A DNA stretch of 64,000 bases from Glutamicibacter ardleyensis. GTDB lineage: Bacteria; Actinomycetota; Actinomycetes; Actinomycetales; Micrococcaceae. The notes under the pieces were generated by a model. The model made no database searches. It saw only the letters and a program-made list of their open reading frames with translations, and had not been told where the DNA came from. Of this stretch, positions 36,856 through 47,419 are shown piece after piece; position 1 is the first letter of the stretch; the number at the start of each line of letters is the position of its first letter. The stretch is taken from assembly GCF_014644555.1 (NCBI RefSeq), contig NZ_BMKX01000013.1:31893-95892 (forward strand), written 5' to 3'. The position numbers were made by a program, and so were the translations under genes.

Positions 36856-37344
36856 CTAAGCTGCTTTCACGGTCATCAGTTCCCGCCAATGCGTCGTATA
36901 GCGCGGACTCATCATCTCGCGGTGCATTTCCCACGCTGGCCCTCGCTGTAGACCGGCAGCACCTAAACCAATCGACTTCACACCGCACTCAGCCCGGATC
37001 TGGGCGATTAACGGGCCGATCTGTTTCGCCTCATGCGCCGAAACAAACGGGTCAAACGTCTCCTGCATCGCCACCGGCTGCAGATCCATGACCACCACCC
37101 CTGCGCGTGCGTATCTCACCCCGACCAGGATCTGGGGGAGCAGCTGCTTTGCTGCCTTAGTGAGCACCACAGGGTCAGCACTCGGCCCAGGGAGCTTGAC
37201 CGTGATAGTTGGCTGATGATCCTGATGCTGGTTGTAATAGCTGGTCATCGCCCACGCAGACAGAATCTTTGCTTGCTTCTGGTGCTTGTGCAATCTTGCC
37301 GAGGCTTGCTGCGCATAAATCCCCATCACCTGCTCCATCCCCAC
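36856..37344 (-). pseudogene. umuC: umuC C-terminal fragment
   Basis: About 160 residues match the C-terminal part of Y-family polymerase UmuC: MEQVMGIYAQQASARL, LLPQILVGVRYARAGVVVMD, and the DUF4113 ending W-E-M-H-REMMSPRYTTHWRELM. The catalytic palm and fingers are missing. The open frame continues to 37521 but loses similarity near 37344, where the stress-resistance block carrying nhaA begins. The fragment marks the left breakpoint of that insertion or deletion. Confidence 0.85.
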
Positions 37345-37530
37345 CCGGTAATGAAGTCCTGGTATTTCAAGACACCCGCCACCAGGTGCCGAGCAGGACC
37401 GCTGGGAAGTGCAGTTTTCTCTCGCGGGTGGCGGGTGATGCTGAATCCGCCCGAGGTAAGGGCGAGAATACGAAGGGATTTGTCCGATGCGTAATTGCAG
37501 GAGACGAGTACATTCATGCATAGTTAACCT

Positions 37531-39375
37531 GTGTCACACTCAACCTCGCCCCCGCGCGGCATAGCCGGAAGACTGCGCACGGAGTCTGGCTCGGCCGTGC
37601 TTCTCATCGTCGTCACGTCCTTCGCCCTCATCTGGGCGAATTCGCCGTTGTCCTCTTCCTACTTCGACCTGTGGCGCCAGAGCATGGGCATCGACGTCGG
37701 CCCGTTTGGACTGCACCTGGATCTACACCACTGGATTAACGACGGACTGATGGTCGTGTTTTTCTTTGTCGTGGGTCTCGAGGTGCGCCAGGAATTTGCA
37801 CATGGGGCCCTGCGGGATAGCAGTCGCGCTCGTCTGGCTGCGATCGCGGGCATTTCGGGTGTTGCGGTACCAGCGGTGGTTTATGTTCTAGTCGTGGGCG
37901 CGTCCGGTGGCGACGGGCTCCAGGGTTGGGGAGCGGTTGTCGGCACGGACACAGCCTTCATGCTCGGGGCTCTTGCGATCGTTGGCCCTAGACTTTCAGG
38001 GCAGTTACGCGTTTTCCTTTTGACCCTTACGGTGGTCGATGATTTCCTTGCGGTGTCGATCATTGGTGTGTTCTACAGTGATGAGATTCGGCTCGTCCCG
38101 CTGCTGATTGCTCTAGGCTGCCTTGTTGCGTTGTGGCTACTGGATCGTTCTCGGCAGTGGAGCGCCGCCCCGTACGTAGGGATCGTCATTGTGCTGTGGC
38201 TAGCGACGCTGTCTTCTGGCATCCATGCTTCGCTGGCGGGCATGATTGCTGGGCTTCTCGTCCCGGCTTACCCGACGCGGCGGCATAAAGTGGTCGCCGC
38301 TCGGCAGCTGTTTCGCGACTTTTGGCAGTCTCCTAGCGCTTCCTCGGCGCGTGCCGTGGGACGGGGGTTGTCTAAGGGCGTGTCAGTCAATGAGCGGTTG
38401 CACGAGTATCTTCGTTTACCCACGGCGTTGGTGGTCGTGCCGATCTTCGCCTTGGCGAATGCTGGGGTTGACCTGCGCGGTGGCGTGATGGCCGAAGCCC
38501 TAAGCTCGTCGGTGACGTGGGGTGTTATCGCGGGGCTCGTGCTGGGCAAGTTCCTCGGAGTCGGGATCGCGACGTTCCTCGCTGTTCGGATGGGCGCAGG
38601 CCGACTTCCGGAGGGAGTCGGTATGGGTAGCGTGTTTGGCGGGGCAGCTCTTTCAGGGATCGGTTTTACCATGTCGTTGCTGATCATCGGCCTTGCTTTC
38701 GACGCCTCCTCAGATCTGGGGCGTCAGGCGACTGTGGGTGTTCTTGTGGCGATGGCGCTCGCCACCGTTCTGGGCTGGACGATCTTCAAGGTCGCGGCCC
38801 GTCGGTGGGGAGAAGAGACCGCGGATCTGCCGATGACGCTTGACTCTCCGGTGGATCCCGAGGTGGACCATATCCGCGGCTCCGAGGACGCCCAGCTCAC
38901 CTTGGTGGAGTTCGTGGACTTTGAGTGTTCGTACTGTGCGCATGCCACCGGTTCGTGGGAGGATCTGCACAAGCGTTTCGGGGACGATTTGCGCTACGTC
39001 GTGAGGCATCTTCCTCATCATCCTCACGGCCCGCTCGCCGCACGGGCCGCAGAAGCGGCCGCGAAGCAGGACATGTTCTGGCCTTGGCTTGACTTCGTCT
39101 TCGCTCGTCAGCACGCTCTCGAACGCGAGGATCTTATCGGTTATGCGGCTGAGCTTGGTCTCGATGTCGAGGCTTTCGTTAAAGACCTGGACAGCGCTGA
39201 AGTTGCCGCGAGGGTCGAGCGGGATACGGCAAGCGCAACGGCAAGTGGGGCCCATGCGACCCCGACGTTCTTCGTTGATGGTTGCCGGCTGACGGGAAGC
39301 TATGATGCACGCACATTGACCGCGACGTTGGAATCCAGCCGTCGTGGGGCACGCACCAAGGAGAGTCAAGCCTGA
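37531..39375 (+). CDS. nhaA: NhaA Na+/H+ antiporter fused to a DsbA-like domain
   Basis: The 614-residue protein starts at a GTG. Residues 1-430 contain about a dozen membrane segments and NhaA signatures (DGLMVVFFFVVGLEVRQEF, DTAFMLGALAIVGPR, LTVVDDFLAVSIIGVFY with the paired aspartates). Residues 440-605 form a thioredoxin/DsbA-like domain with the active-site motif FVDFECSYC (single CSYC), and the cis-proline block HATPTFFVDG. NhaA exchanges protons for sodium at alkaline pH. Such fusions are known in actinobacteria, and the extra domain may add redox control or help fold exported proteins. The gene is followed by almost 1 kb without a gene. Confidence 0.93.
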   Translation: MSHSTSPPRGIAGRLRTESGSAVLLIVVTSFALIWANSPLSSSYFDLWRQSMGIDVGPFGLHLDLHHWINDGLMVVFFFVVGLEVRQEFAHGALRDSSRARLAAIAGISGVAVPAVVYVLVVGASGGDGLQGWGAVVGTDTAFMLGALAIVGPRLSGQLRVFLLTLTVVDDFLAVSIIGVFYSDEIRLVPLLIALGCLVALWLLDRSRQWSAAPYVGIVIVLWLATLSSGIHASLAGMIAGLLVPAYPTRRHKVVAARQLFRDFWQSPSASSARAVGRGLSKGVSVNERLHEYLRLPTALVVVPIFALANAGVDLRGGVMAEALSSSVTWGVIAGLVLGKFLGVGIATFLAVRMGAGRLPEGVGMGSVFGGAALSGIGFTMSLLIIGLAFDASSDLGRQATVGVLVAMALATVLGWTIFKVAARRWGEETADLPMTLDSPVDPEVDHIRGSEDAQLTLVEFVDFECSYCAHATGSWEDLHKRFGDDLRYVVRHLPHHPHGPLAARAAEAAAKQDMFWPWLDFVFARQHALEREDLIGYAAELGLDVEAFVKDLDSAEVAARVERDTASATASGAHATPTFFVDGCRLTGSYDARTLTATLESSRRGARTKESQA

Positions 39376-40298
39376 TGCTGACCATCAGGCCTGAAACAAG
39401 GTAGGGCGAGGCGTTCGATCGATTTCCCTGCCCGTCTTTCCTCAGCTGCTGACGACGGTGATGGTGCAGGCGCGTTCTTTTGCCGAGTTCGTGTCGTCGG
39501 TTGATCCAGTGGTGGCTTTCGACTGCAGATGCCCGCGGCGCGTGCCGGCACTGGAAGACGGTGCCACCTCTCAGGGGTCTGTCGTCTACCCTTCTAGGGT
39601 GGGCGGCGTGTGACACTCGTCGACAATCTTTTTGGAGTGAAAGTCGATGATCGGGGGACCGGGCAAAAGCCAGTGCCTGACTGCGCCTGAGGGCGTAGGT
39701 TCGCTCCGGAGGAATCGCCACCCTGGATCTGGGGCGAGGCTCGTGGAGAAAGCAGCGACTGATCCCCTCACGCCACCAAGCCGAAATGCTTCGCCCAACC
39801 AAAGTTGTTGCTGCCCACGACGACTCGAGCGAACGCGTCGTCGGGAGAACGAACAGTACCTGTTAGTAGTAACCCCCGGGCTGCAACGGTGACGGGATCG
39901 CGCTGTCCTAGATGACGAGCAAGCCCGAGAAAATAAGTGCTTCGCGTCAGAGTTGACCGCCGAGCAGATCGCGGAGATCTGAAACAGGAAATGGAAATCG
40001 CCTTGAACATCGCCGGATCGTTGTCGAAACGGTAGCGCAGGACATCCTGCGAGCAACTCCGTTTGGTGAATAGATAAAAGTCTGCGTTCTAGCCTCGTCA
40101 GTTCACCCTTCCGAGTCCGGCGCCGATGGGATCTATCCTGGCCAAGACGTACGCTTCTCGTCGGGGTGTCGCCAGTAATCAATCTCATCGACCCGTGTGG
40201 TATTCCGAGGTGAGCGATGCATCAGGCTAGCAGAGGTGGGGTCGGCCCCGCACGGACCTGGTTTTAGAACAGCTCCGAGCGGGGATCACGGGCAAGGA
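39376..40298. other. 923-base stretch without a supported gene
   Basis: Open frames exist on both strands (the longest is minus, about 39586-40188) but none has a ribosome site, recognised motif or natural amino-acid pattern. The stretch lies between blocks and may be a decayed mobile element. Confidence 0.5.
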
Positions 40299-41492
40299 TC
40301 AGGACGGGATCATGCCGTGGGGATCAATGATGAACTTCTCCGAAACGCCGCTATCGAAGGTGGCATAGGCCTCCGGGGCTTCGTCGAGGCTGATGACCTT
40401 GGTATTGAGCATGCTGCTCAGATAGGGCATCCGGTCCCACAGGATCGACATCATCAGGTCGCGGTTGTAATGCATGATCGGGGCTTGGCCGCCGGAAATT
40501 CTAGGGGACTTGATCCACGCTTTGCCGAAGTCGAGAGAGAATGTACCTTCCTGTTCGGCTTTGGACGTGGCCAGCGGGTCGGGACCGTAGACGCCGATGA
40601 TGCCGGTGGCGCCGCCGGCACGGGTAGCGTCGATGACCTGGTTGATGGCGTACGCAGGGTTCATGTCCTTGGACTCACGGCCAATGCCGTGGGCTTCAGA
40701 ACCAACGTAGTCGACAGCGCAGTCCACCATGGGTTCGCCGAGGATAGCCTCGATCTGGTCGGTCAAGGGCACATCTTCGTTGAGGTTGATGGTCTCGCAG
40801 CCGTTGTTCTTCATCAGGTCCAGACGGTCCTGATGGTAGTCGCCGACGATGATGCATGAGGCACCTAATAGACGTGCTGCTGCTGCCCCGCAACGGCCGA
40901 CGGGTCCTGCGCCGGCGATGTAGACGGTCGAGCCGGGCTTGGCGCCGGCCTCCATGAGGCCATGGAACGCGGTGGGCAGGATGTCCGAGAGCAGGGCGAG
41001 GTCACGGATCTTCTCCATAGCCTGGTCCTTGTCGGGGAAACGAAGCAGCTGAAAGTCTGCGTAGGGGACGAACATGTACTCGGCCTGTCCACCCTGCCAG
41101 TTACCCAGGTTGAACCCGTAGGCGCCGCAGGCCGTGTCGGGGTTTACGGTCTCGCACACATCGGTTCGACGAGCGCGGCAGTTGCGGCAGCGACCGCAGG
41201 CGACGTTGAAGGGGACTGAGACGATGTCACCTTCGGAGAGGAACTCGACGTCGGCGCCGACTTCGATGACTTCCCCGGTCATCTCGTGACCCATCACCAT
41301 GCCCTGGGGGACGGGGAAGGAGCCACGGTATATGTGCAGGTCGGATCCGCAGATATTAGTGGCGACGATCTTGAGGATGACTCCGTGAGGTGCTCTCTTG
41401 CCGTTCGGCATTTCGAGTTTCGGGAAGTCGAGGGATTCAACGCGCATGTTCTTGACGCCGTCGAATACGACGGCGCGATTACTACTTGCCAT
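40299..41492 (-). CDS. fdhA: Glutathione-independent formaldehyde dehydrogenase
   Basis: The 397-residue zinc dehydrogenase has ATNICGSDLHIYRG, MGHEMTGEV, a structural-zinc set CGRCRNCRARRTDVC and the NAD-binding AGAGPVGRC block. Its extended C-terminal part (KDMNPAYAINQVIDATRAGG, MLNTKVISLDEAPEAY) matches the Pseudomonas putida-type enzyme that oxidises or dismutates formaldehyde without a thiol cofactor. It starts at an ATG with GGAGATCG upstream. A decayed relative lies at 22678-23377. It gives a thiol-independent outlet beside the mycothiol and sugar-phosphate routes at 16-20 kb. Confidence 0.93.
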   Translation of the reverse strand: MASSNRAVVFDGVKNMRVESLDFPKLEMPNGKRAPHGVILKIVATNICGSDLHIYRGSFPVPQGMVMGHEMTGEVIEVGADVEFLSEGDIVSVPFNVACGRCRNCRARRTDVCETVNPDTACGAYGFNLGNWQGGQAEYMFVPYADFQLLRFPDKDQAMEKIRDLALLSDILPTAFHGLMEAGAKPGSTVYIAGAGPVGRCGAAAARLLGASCIIVGDYHQDRLDLMKNNGCETINLNEDVPLTDQIEAILGEPMVDCAVDYVGSEAHGIGRESKDMNPAYAINQVIDATRAGGATGIIGVYGPDPLATSKAEQEGTFSLDFGKAWIKSPRISGGQAPIMHYNRDLMMSILWDRMPYLSSMLNTKVISLDEAPEAYATFDSGVSEKFIIDPHGMIPS

Positions 41493-42045
41493 GACGATCT
41501 CCTTTATTGGTGGTTGGCCTGAGCGCGACGGTGCCCCAATTATTTAGGAGTCCGTGTTCCGCGACTCTAGCTATTGCCGAGCATAGACCCGCCAGAAATT
41601 CAGATCAAGGGTTATTTGATTACTGTGGCACGTTGCTAGGTGATTTACAGGTCGCTTAGGAGCTGGATCCCAGGTTGGCGGTGGTGTTCTCTTTTGAGTT
41701 GGTATCGTTGCGAGGTGGTGCGACGCGTGTCAGGGACTGATCGCTCGGTGTGAAACTCGGAAATCCATGGGTTTCGGTTCCTTAGCCATGCTGGTCGGGC
41801 CATAAATGAATCGGGTCAATGCATAGACATAAGCATTGGGTAAACACCTTTTTGCGAAGAGGCCTTGGTTGGTCTGTTCTTGAATTACATGAGGACCGCC
41901 TTAAAGGTAGAACGCCACGCCCAGCGGATTGGTCTTTCCTCGCGTTCACAAAGCGTGCCACAGACACGTGAACCGTCAGAAATTTAGTCCCCGGAGCCTG
42001 CGAGATTGGTCAAACGCGTCGCTAGTAGTTGCTAGTATCGCGAGT
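41493..42045. other. Divergent intergenic stretch
   Basis: No gene is supported between fdhA and the uvrA-like gene; both promoters should lie here. Open frames reading into the uvrA-like gene from 41929 have no ribosome site. Confidence 0.5.
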
Positions 42046-44691
42046 ATGGTCAAAGCATCCGTGCCCGCGTCAGCGCAGTCCTTGCCCGTTCAGCCAAACG
42101 TGAGTGTTTTAGGCGCTCGTGAACATAACCTTCAAAATATCGATCTCACGGTGCCCCGTGATGCGCTGGTGGTTTTCACCGGGGTCTCTGGCTCGGGGAA
42201 GTCCTCTCTGGCTTTCGGAACGCTGTTCGCAGAGTCCCAGCGCCGCTACCTAGAGTCGGTCGCTCCCTATGCGCGTCGTCTGATTGACCAGGCTGGCGTT
42301 CCGGACGTCGATTCGATTACAGGTATGCCGCCGGCCGTTGCTCTTCAGCAGCAACGTGGAGGTCGTAGCGCTCGCTCTTCGGTCGGTAGCATCACTACGG
42401 TGTCTTCGCTAGTGCGCATGCTCTATTCCCGGGCCGGACACTATCCTGATGATCAGCCGATGCTCTACGCCGAAGACTTCTCTGCCAACACTGTGCAGGG
42501 AGCCTGCCCGGAGTGTCACGGCATTGGCCGGGTGTACGAGGTCACCGAGGACAAGATGGTGCCCGACCCCTCGCTAACGATTCGCGAGCGGGCTATCGCT
42601 TCGTGGCCAAAGGCCTGGCACGGTCATCAGTTGCGCGATGTGCTTGTCGCCCTCGGGTACGACGTGGACGTCCCCTGGAAGAATCTGCCAAAGGAAGAAC
42701 GTGACTGGATCCTTTATACAGATCAGACACCGTATGTCCCGGTCCACTCGCGGCTGACTCTCGCCGAGGCACGGGCCGCAATCGCGGAGGGTGTAGAGCC
42801 TAGCTACTCTGGGACGTTCGTCGGTGCTCGCCGGTACGTGCTCGACACGTTCGCGAATACCAAGAGCGAGGCAATGAAGCGACGCGTGGCGCAGTTCCTT
42901 ACAGTCTCTCCTTGCCCCGCTTGCCATGGTAAACGGCTCAAGCCGGAGGCCCTATCGGTGACGTTCGAAGGCCTCGATGTCTCAGATCTCTCCAGCCTGC
43001 CGCTGGCACAACTCTCGGTGCTGATCGAAAAAGCAGTCGAGCAGGCCACCGCTGATCTCGACGGGATCGAGAAAGCGAGTCACACAACAGACGACGCAGC
43101 CCAACCAGATGCAGCGCAGCAACGCGTCGATGTCAGAGAAGCGAACCACTCAGCGGGAAGGCTGGCCGCCACAGCCCGCCTGGGCGCAGAACTCGTCAAT
43201 AGGCTACGGCCCATCATTGACCTAGGGCTGGGGTATCTTTCCCTGGGGCGAACCACTCCCACACTCTCCGGCGGAGAATTGCAACGACTGCGTCTGGCGA
43301 CCCAACTGACCTCTGAACTCTTCGGGGTGGTATACGTTCTCGATGAACCTTCCGCTGGATTGCATCCGCAGGATGTCAGCGCGCTGCTCGGCATTCTCGA
43401 CGGGCTCAAGCGGCGAGGCAACAGTCTATTCGTCGTCGAACATTCGGTGGACGTGATGCGCCATGCTGACTGGCTGGTCGACATCGGACCCGGCGCGGGA
43501 GAACGCGGCGGTCGCGTCGTCTACAGCGGGCCTACCGAAGGGCTCGCAGAGGTGGAGGAATCCGTCACCCGCGGGTATCTGTTCGAGAGCAGCGGACTGC
43601 TTCAGCGGACGCCCCGCCAGCCACAGGGATGGCTGCGCCTCGAGCAAGTCACCCGTAACAATCTGCACAATGTGTCGATGTCCATTCCGCTCGGGGTGTT
43701 CACCGCGGTCACCGGAGTTTCAGGATCAGGCAAGTCGAGCCTAGTCAGCCAGGCGCTACCGGCGCTGATCGGCGAACGACTGGGTCGGACTGCGCAGGCG
43801 GAGGATACTGACACGCCCGAAGATGACGAGCTTTTGCTGTCGGATGAACCCGAGGAGGTCAAAGGATCGGTCCGTGGAGACCTCTCTGCGGTGCGCCGCG
43901 TCGTAAGCATTGACCAGAGGCCTATTGGACGCACCCCGCGTTCGAACGTCGCCACCTACACCGGGCTGTTTGATCATGTGAGACGGAGGTTCTCCGAAAC
44001 GCCCGAGGCTCGTGCACGCGGGTACAAACCGGGTCGATTCTCCTTCAACGTCGCTGGTGGCCGTTGTCCTACCTGCAAGGGAGAAGGGTCGGTGATGGTA
44101 GAACTGCTATTCCTGCCCTCGGTCTACACCGAATGCCCCGACTGCCACGGTACCCGCTACCAATCCAGCACGTTGGAGATCATCTGGCGCGGCTGCAACA
44201 TCGCGCAGATTCTCGCCATGAGTGTTGAGGAGGCCCACGATTTCTTCCATGGGGAGTTCGATATCATGCGCTCGCTCAGGGCGCTGATCGACGTCGGTCT
44301 CGGGTACCTGCGGCTCGGACAGCCGGCTACCGAGCTGTCCGGAGGTGAGGCGCAACGAGTCAAGCTTGCTTCTGAGCTTCAACGATCCCAGCGTGGAGAC
44401 ACTCTTTATGTACTTGACGAACCTACGTCAGGGCTCCACTGTGCAGATTCCGACCGGCTTGTGGCTCACCTACAGACACTCGTTGAAGCAGGAAATACTG
44501 TTGTCGCGGTCGAGCTCGACATGCGCGTTGTCGCAGTGGCCGACTACGTCATCGACCTCGGGCCGGGCGCGGGTGAGGACGGGGGCATAGTGGTATCCAA
44601 AGGAACTCCCGAGGAAGTCGCCTCGCGCGGAGTCGGCGCGTCGGCACCGTACCTCAAGACGGCATTGCATGAGGCCGCCTCCCGCGGGTGA
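42046..44691 (+). CDS. UvrA-like ABC ATPase (UvrA2 type)
   Basis: The 881-residue protein has two ABC halves. The first has FTGVSGSGKSSLAFGTLFAE and PTLSGGELQRLRLATQL; the second has TGVSGSGKSSLVSQAL and ATELSGGEAQRVKLASELQ. Zinc-finger-like pairs CPECHG, CPACHGK, CPTCKG and CPDCHGTRY follow the UvrA pattern. It is shorter than canonical UvrA (about 950) and looks like the UvrA2/drug-resistance branch that may lack full UvrB contact. Likely roles are DNA damage tolerance or resistance to DNA-binding compounds. I start at ATG 42046; upstream codons in frame are unlike the family. Confidence 0.9.
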   Translation: MVKASVPASAQSLPVQPNVSVLGAREHNLQNIDLTVPRDALVVFTGVSGSGKSSLAFGTLFAESQRRYLESVAPYARRLIDQAGVPDVDSITGMPPAVALQQQRGGRSARSSVGSITTVSSLVRMLYSRAGHYPDDQPMLYAEDFSANTVQGACPECHGIGRVYEVTEDKMVPDPSLTIRERAIASWPKAWHGHQLRDVLVALGYDVDVPWKNLPKEERDWILYTDQTPYVPVHSRLTLAEARAAIAEGVEPSYSGTFVGARRYVLDTFANTKSEAMKRRVAQFLTVSPCPACHGKRLKPEALSVTFEGLDVSDLSSLPLAQLSVLIEKAVEQATADLDGIEKASHTTDDAAQPDAAQQRVDVREANHSAGRLAATARLGAELVNRLRPIIDLGLGYLSLGRTTPTLSGGELQRLRLATQLTSELFGVVYVLDEPSAGLHPQDVSALLGILDGLKRRGNSLFVVEHSVDVMRHADWLVDIGPGAGERGGRVVYSGPTEGLAEVEESVTRGYLFESSGLLQRTPRQPQGWLRLEQVTRNNLHNVSMSIPLGVFTAVTGVSGSGKSSLVSQALPALIGERLGRTAQAEDTDTPEDDELLLSDEPEEVKGSVRGDLSAVRRVVSIDQRPIGRTPRSNVATYTGLFDHVRRRFSETPEARARGYKPGRFSFNVAGGRCPTCKGEGSVMVELLFLPSVYTECPDCHGTRYQSSTLEIIWRGCNIAQILAMSVEEAHDFFHGEFDIMRSLRALIDVGLGYLRLGQPATELSGGEAQRVKLASELQRSQRGDTLYVLDEPTSGLHCADSDRLVAHLQTLVEAGNTVVAVELDMRVVAVADYVIDLGPGAGEDGGIVVSKGTPEEVASRGVGASAPYLKTALHEAASRG

Positions 44692-45269
44692 GCGACGGTG
44701 GGCTTCATGGTGGGCGAGGGCCCACCTGGTGGGCACATCAAAAGAGTATGTCCTTTGCCTGATATGGAATCAAGGTTGCGTGCTTGTGGCGCAGGCATTG
44801 ACGGTGAGCGATTGGGCTACCCGAACAAAATTCCCTGGGTACCTGGCATATCCCTGAATCGTCTGGTGCAGTTCAGTGGCGGCATCGGTTGGTAGGCGTT
44901 TTAAGCCTCAAGACCCTGGGGCGGATCAGATGAGAAAGGAAAGCCAAAGAACCCGCGATTGCGATATGCACCGGTTCTTTTACGGTATACACTGCTCGAA
45001 AGGGCCAGTCGTTATCTCAAGTCTGGCCCTGATGTAAAAGTAGAACGGTCGACGCAGGGATCTCATCGTTGGCGACAAGACAACGCCGCATCTGGTAGTC
45101 ACCCACGCCCTGTCCTTGGGGCAGGCGGGCTGATGCCTGATGGAACTTCGATGAGTACGCTGGCGACTGGCCCAAGGTAGTGCTGTACCTAGATTATGTT
45201 GTCCTCTATGGACAGCTGATGGCCGCCTACACAGGCAGTTCACCACCTCTTACAGTAACGGAGCACAAG
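44692..45269. other. 578-base intergenic stretch
   Basis: No supported gene. A frame from 45180 reads into the PfpI-like gene but has no ribosome site. Confidence 0.5.
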
Positions 45270-45833
45270 ATGGCAGACGAATTGAAAGGCAAACGGGTCG
45301 CGATCCTTGCCGCAGACGGCGTGGAGCGCGTCGAGCTGGAACAGCCGAGACAGGCGCTACTTGATGCCGGCGCCACGACTGAGTTGCTATCGCTGCACGA
45401 GGGCGAGATAAAAGCCCGAAAGAATGACCTGGATGAAGCGGGGACCTTTTCGGTAGATGCCCTGGTGAAATCAGTTTCGGTCGATGACTATGACGCACTG
45501 TTGCTTCCTGGCGGCACGGTCAACCCGGACCAGCTTCGGTTGGACGCCGATGCGGTAGGTTTTGTGCGCGATTTCATGGCCACCGGCAAGCTGGTCGCCT
45601 CGATCTGCCACGGCCCATGGACGCTGATCGAAGCCGGTGTCGCGAAAGGGCGGACGCTGACCTCCTACCCGAGTATCCGCACCGACTTGCGCAATGCCGG
45701 TGCGAATGTCGTGGATGAAGAGGTCGCACGTGATGGGAACCTCATCACCAGTCGCTGGCCCGACGATCTTCCGGCATTTTGCTCCGCGATCGTAGAACAG
45801 CTCAGCGAGGCCAAGGGAGGCGATCATGATTGA
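45270..45833 (+). CDS. DJ-1/PfpI family protein
   Basis: The 187-residue protein starts at ATG 45270 (MADELKGKRVAILAADGVE). It has the DALLLPGGTVNPD turn and the nucleophile elbow VASICHGPW with its cysteine, as in PfpI-type proteases and deglycases that repair glyoxal-damaged proteins or act as chaperones. Its end overlaps the next gene by 8 bases, so the two form an operon. In a block with fdhA this suggests a role against reactive carbonyls; the exact reaction is unproven. Confidence 0.92.
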   Translation: MADELKGKRVAILAADGVERVELEQPRQALLDAGATTELLSLHEGEIKARKNDLDEAGTFSVDALVKSVSVDDYDALLLPGGTVNPDQLRLDADAVGFVRDFMATGKLVASICHGPWTLIEAGVAKGRTLTSYPSIRTDLRNAGANVVDEEVARDGNLITSRWPDDLPAFCSAIVEQLSEAKGGDHD

Positions 45834-46137
45834 GGTTGCATTGTCGGTAGTGCTGCGGGCCAAGCCAGGCAAAGAAGAGGAAGTCGCGGAGTTTCTCCGT
45901 AGCGCGCGCTCCATTGTCGAGCAAGAAGAAGGAACGCGGGCCTGGTTCGCTTTGAAGTTCGATGCATCGACCTTCGGGATCTTTGACGTGTTCCCAGACG
46001 ACGAGGCCCGCCAGACTCACCTGTCTGGAGGTGTTGGCCAGGCGCTCGCTGCTCAGGGAGCAGATCTGTTCAGCGTAGATCCGAACATTCAGAACATCGA
46101 TGTGCTTGCATACAAGCTGCCCGGTGAAAGCGTGTAG
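45826..46137 (+). CDS. ABM-domain (antibiotic biosynthesis monooxygenase-like) protein
   Basis: The 103-residue protein has the single ferredoxin-like fold pattern of ABM proteins: VALSVVLRAKPGKEEEVAEFL, then EEGTRAWFALKFDASTFGIF and a final LAYKL strand. Members degrade haem, quinones or small toxic metabolites, and many are of unknown role. It overlaps the PfpI-like gene by 8 bases and is probably translated with it. Confidence 0.88.
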   Translation: MIEVALSVVLRAKPGKEEEVAEFLRSARSIVEQEEGTRAWFALKFDASTFGIFDVFPDDEARQTHLSGGVGQALAAQGADLFSVDPNIQNIDVLAYKLPGESV

Positions 46138-46561
46138 AGGACTAGCTGTAGCGCTTTTAGCGGGTGTGGTCTTTATGGGTCTGCTTTAACACACAACGGG
46201 AAGGCAACTGACGGCACATAGTAATCCAGAGCTGGGCATGTTATGTAGCTAAGTAGTGGATGATTGACTCTTCGGTTCTGATTCGAACGAGCCCACCGGA
46301 ATATTCAGCTAATTAGGAACGAATCCTGGTGTTGAAGGGCAGGCGAGCCGGTTGCAGGTCTGTATCGCCTGGTTTCATGGTGGTGAAGGAGTTCTGGTGA
46401 AATCCCATGTGCTCGATGGCCGGAGCTGACTCGATGCAATGGGGTTTAGTCTCGTGTCCTTCATTACTTCAAAGGCCTGGAGCTCGATACTCAATGGTAG
46501 GACGACGGGTCGACCTTAGTCTGGGGGTGACCCCCGGGAAATGGACACCGGGGATAAAACG
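46138..46561. other. Intergenic stretch ending in an IS3 terminal repeat
   Basis: No gene seen. Near 46527-46552 the sequence GTGACCCCCGGGAAATGGAC looks like the outer end of an IS3-type element whose orfB stop lies at 46562. Confidence 0.6.
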
Positions 46562-47419
46562 CTAAGCAGCGAGCTCCATCATAACCTCATCATCCCGCTC
46601 GAAATCAATCGGTGATTGATAACCCAACGAGGAGTGCTTCCGACGATTGTTATACCGAACGATCCACCGGAACACCTCGCGCCGACAGGCCTCCTTGGAA
46701 GCCCACCCGTTGGCTCCTTGAAGGGTCTCACGCTTCAGTGCCGCGTTGAACGATTCGGCCATGGCATTATCAGCACTGGACCCGATTCGGCCCATCGACT
46801 GCACCACACCCAAGCGCCGACACACCGTCTGGAACTGCGAGGAGGTGTACTGCCGTCCATGATCCGTGTGCATCCTCACGCCCTCCCAGCCACCACGGGC
46901 AAGTGCGGCGGCTTCCAGGGCCTAGACGACCAGCTCGGTACGTAGGTGATCGGTGATCGACCACCCCACCAGGCGCCGTGAACACACATCCAGCACCGTC
47001 GCCAGGTACAAGAACTTCCCTTGCGTGCCGTAGGGCAAGTAGGTGATGTCCCCGACGAACAATTCGCCCGGCGCCTGGGCGGTGAAGTCACGGCGCACCA
47101 GGTCCTTGAACACCTGTGCTGCGGGATCCTTGGCCGTGGTGGATTTCGGCTTACGTAAATGCACACCAACGATGTTGTGATGACGCATTAACCGGGCCAC
47201 CCGCTTATGATTCACCGGGTCGCTGACCAGTGGGTCCTCGGCCAGCTCCACGCTCATCCGCCGGTAGCCCAAAGTCCGGTTCCACTCCTGATAATGGTGG
47301 CGAATACGCTCCAGCAGCGCCTCGTCCCGCTGCTGCCTTGCTGCCCGGTTCTGGAGGGTTTCCCGCCATTTGTAATAGCTGGAGCGGTTCAGCCCCAGCA
47401 CATCACACATCCGCTTCAC
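46562..47419 (-). pseudogene. IS3-family transposase orfB with in-frame stop
   Basis: The two halves read in one frame: VMKRMCDVLGLNRSSYYKW, GYRRMSVELAEDP, FVGDITYLPYGTQGK (first aspartate) and then, after TAG at 46922-46924, HTDHGRQYTS (second aspartate), AMAESFNAALKRE (glutamate) and NNRRKHSSLGYQSPIDFE (quoted in parts). This is the DDE domain of an IS3 element. The stop cuts between the first and second catalytic residues. No orfA is present: upstream sequence (47430-47620) belongs to another decayed gene. The element is dead unless supplied in trans. Confidence 0.88.

Noticed and set aside
39586..40188. A 200-codon minus-strand open frame between nhaA and fdhA
   Set aside because: Arginine/serine-rich noise-like sequence without ribosome site or motif; also open in part on the other strand.
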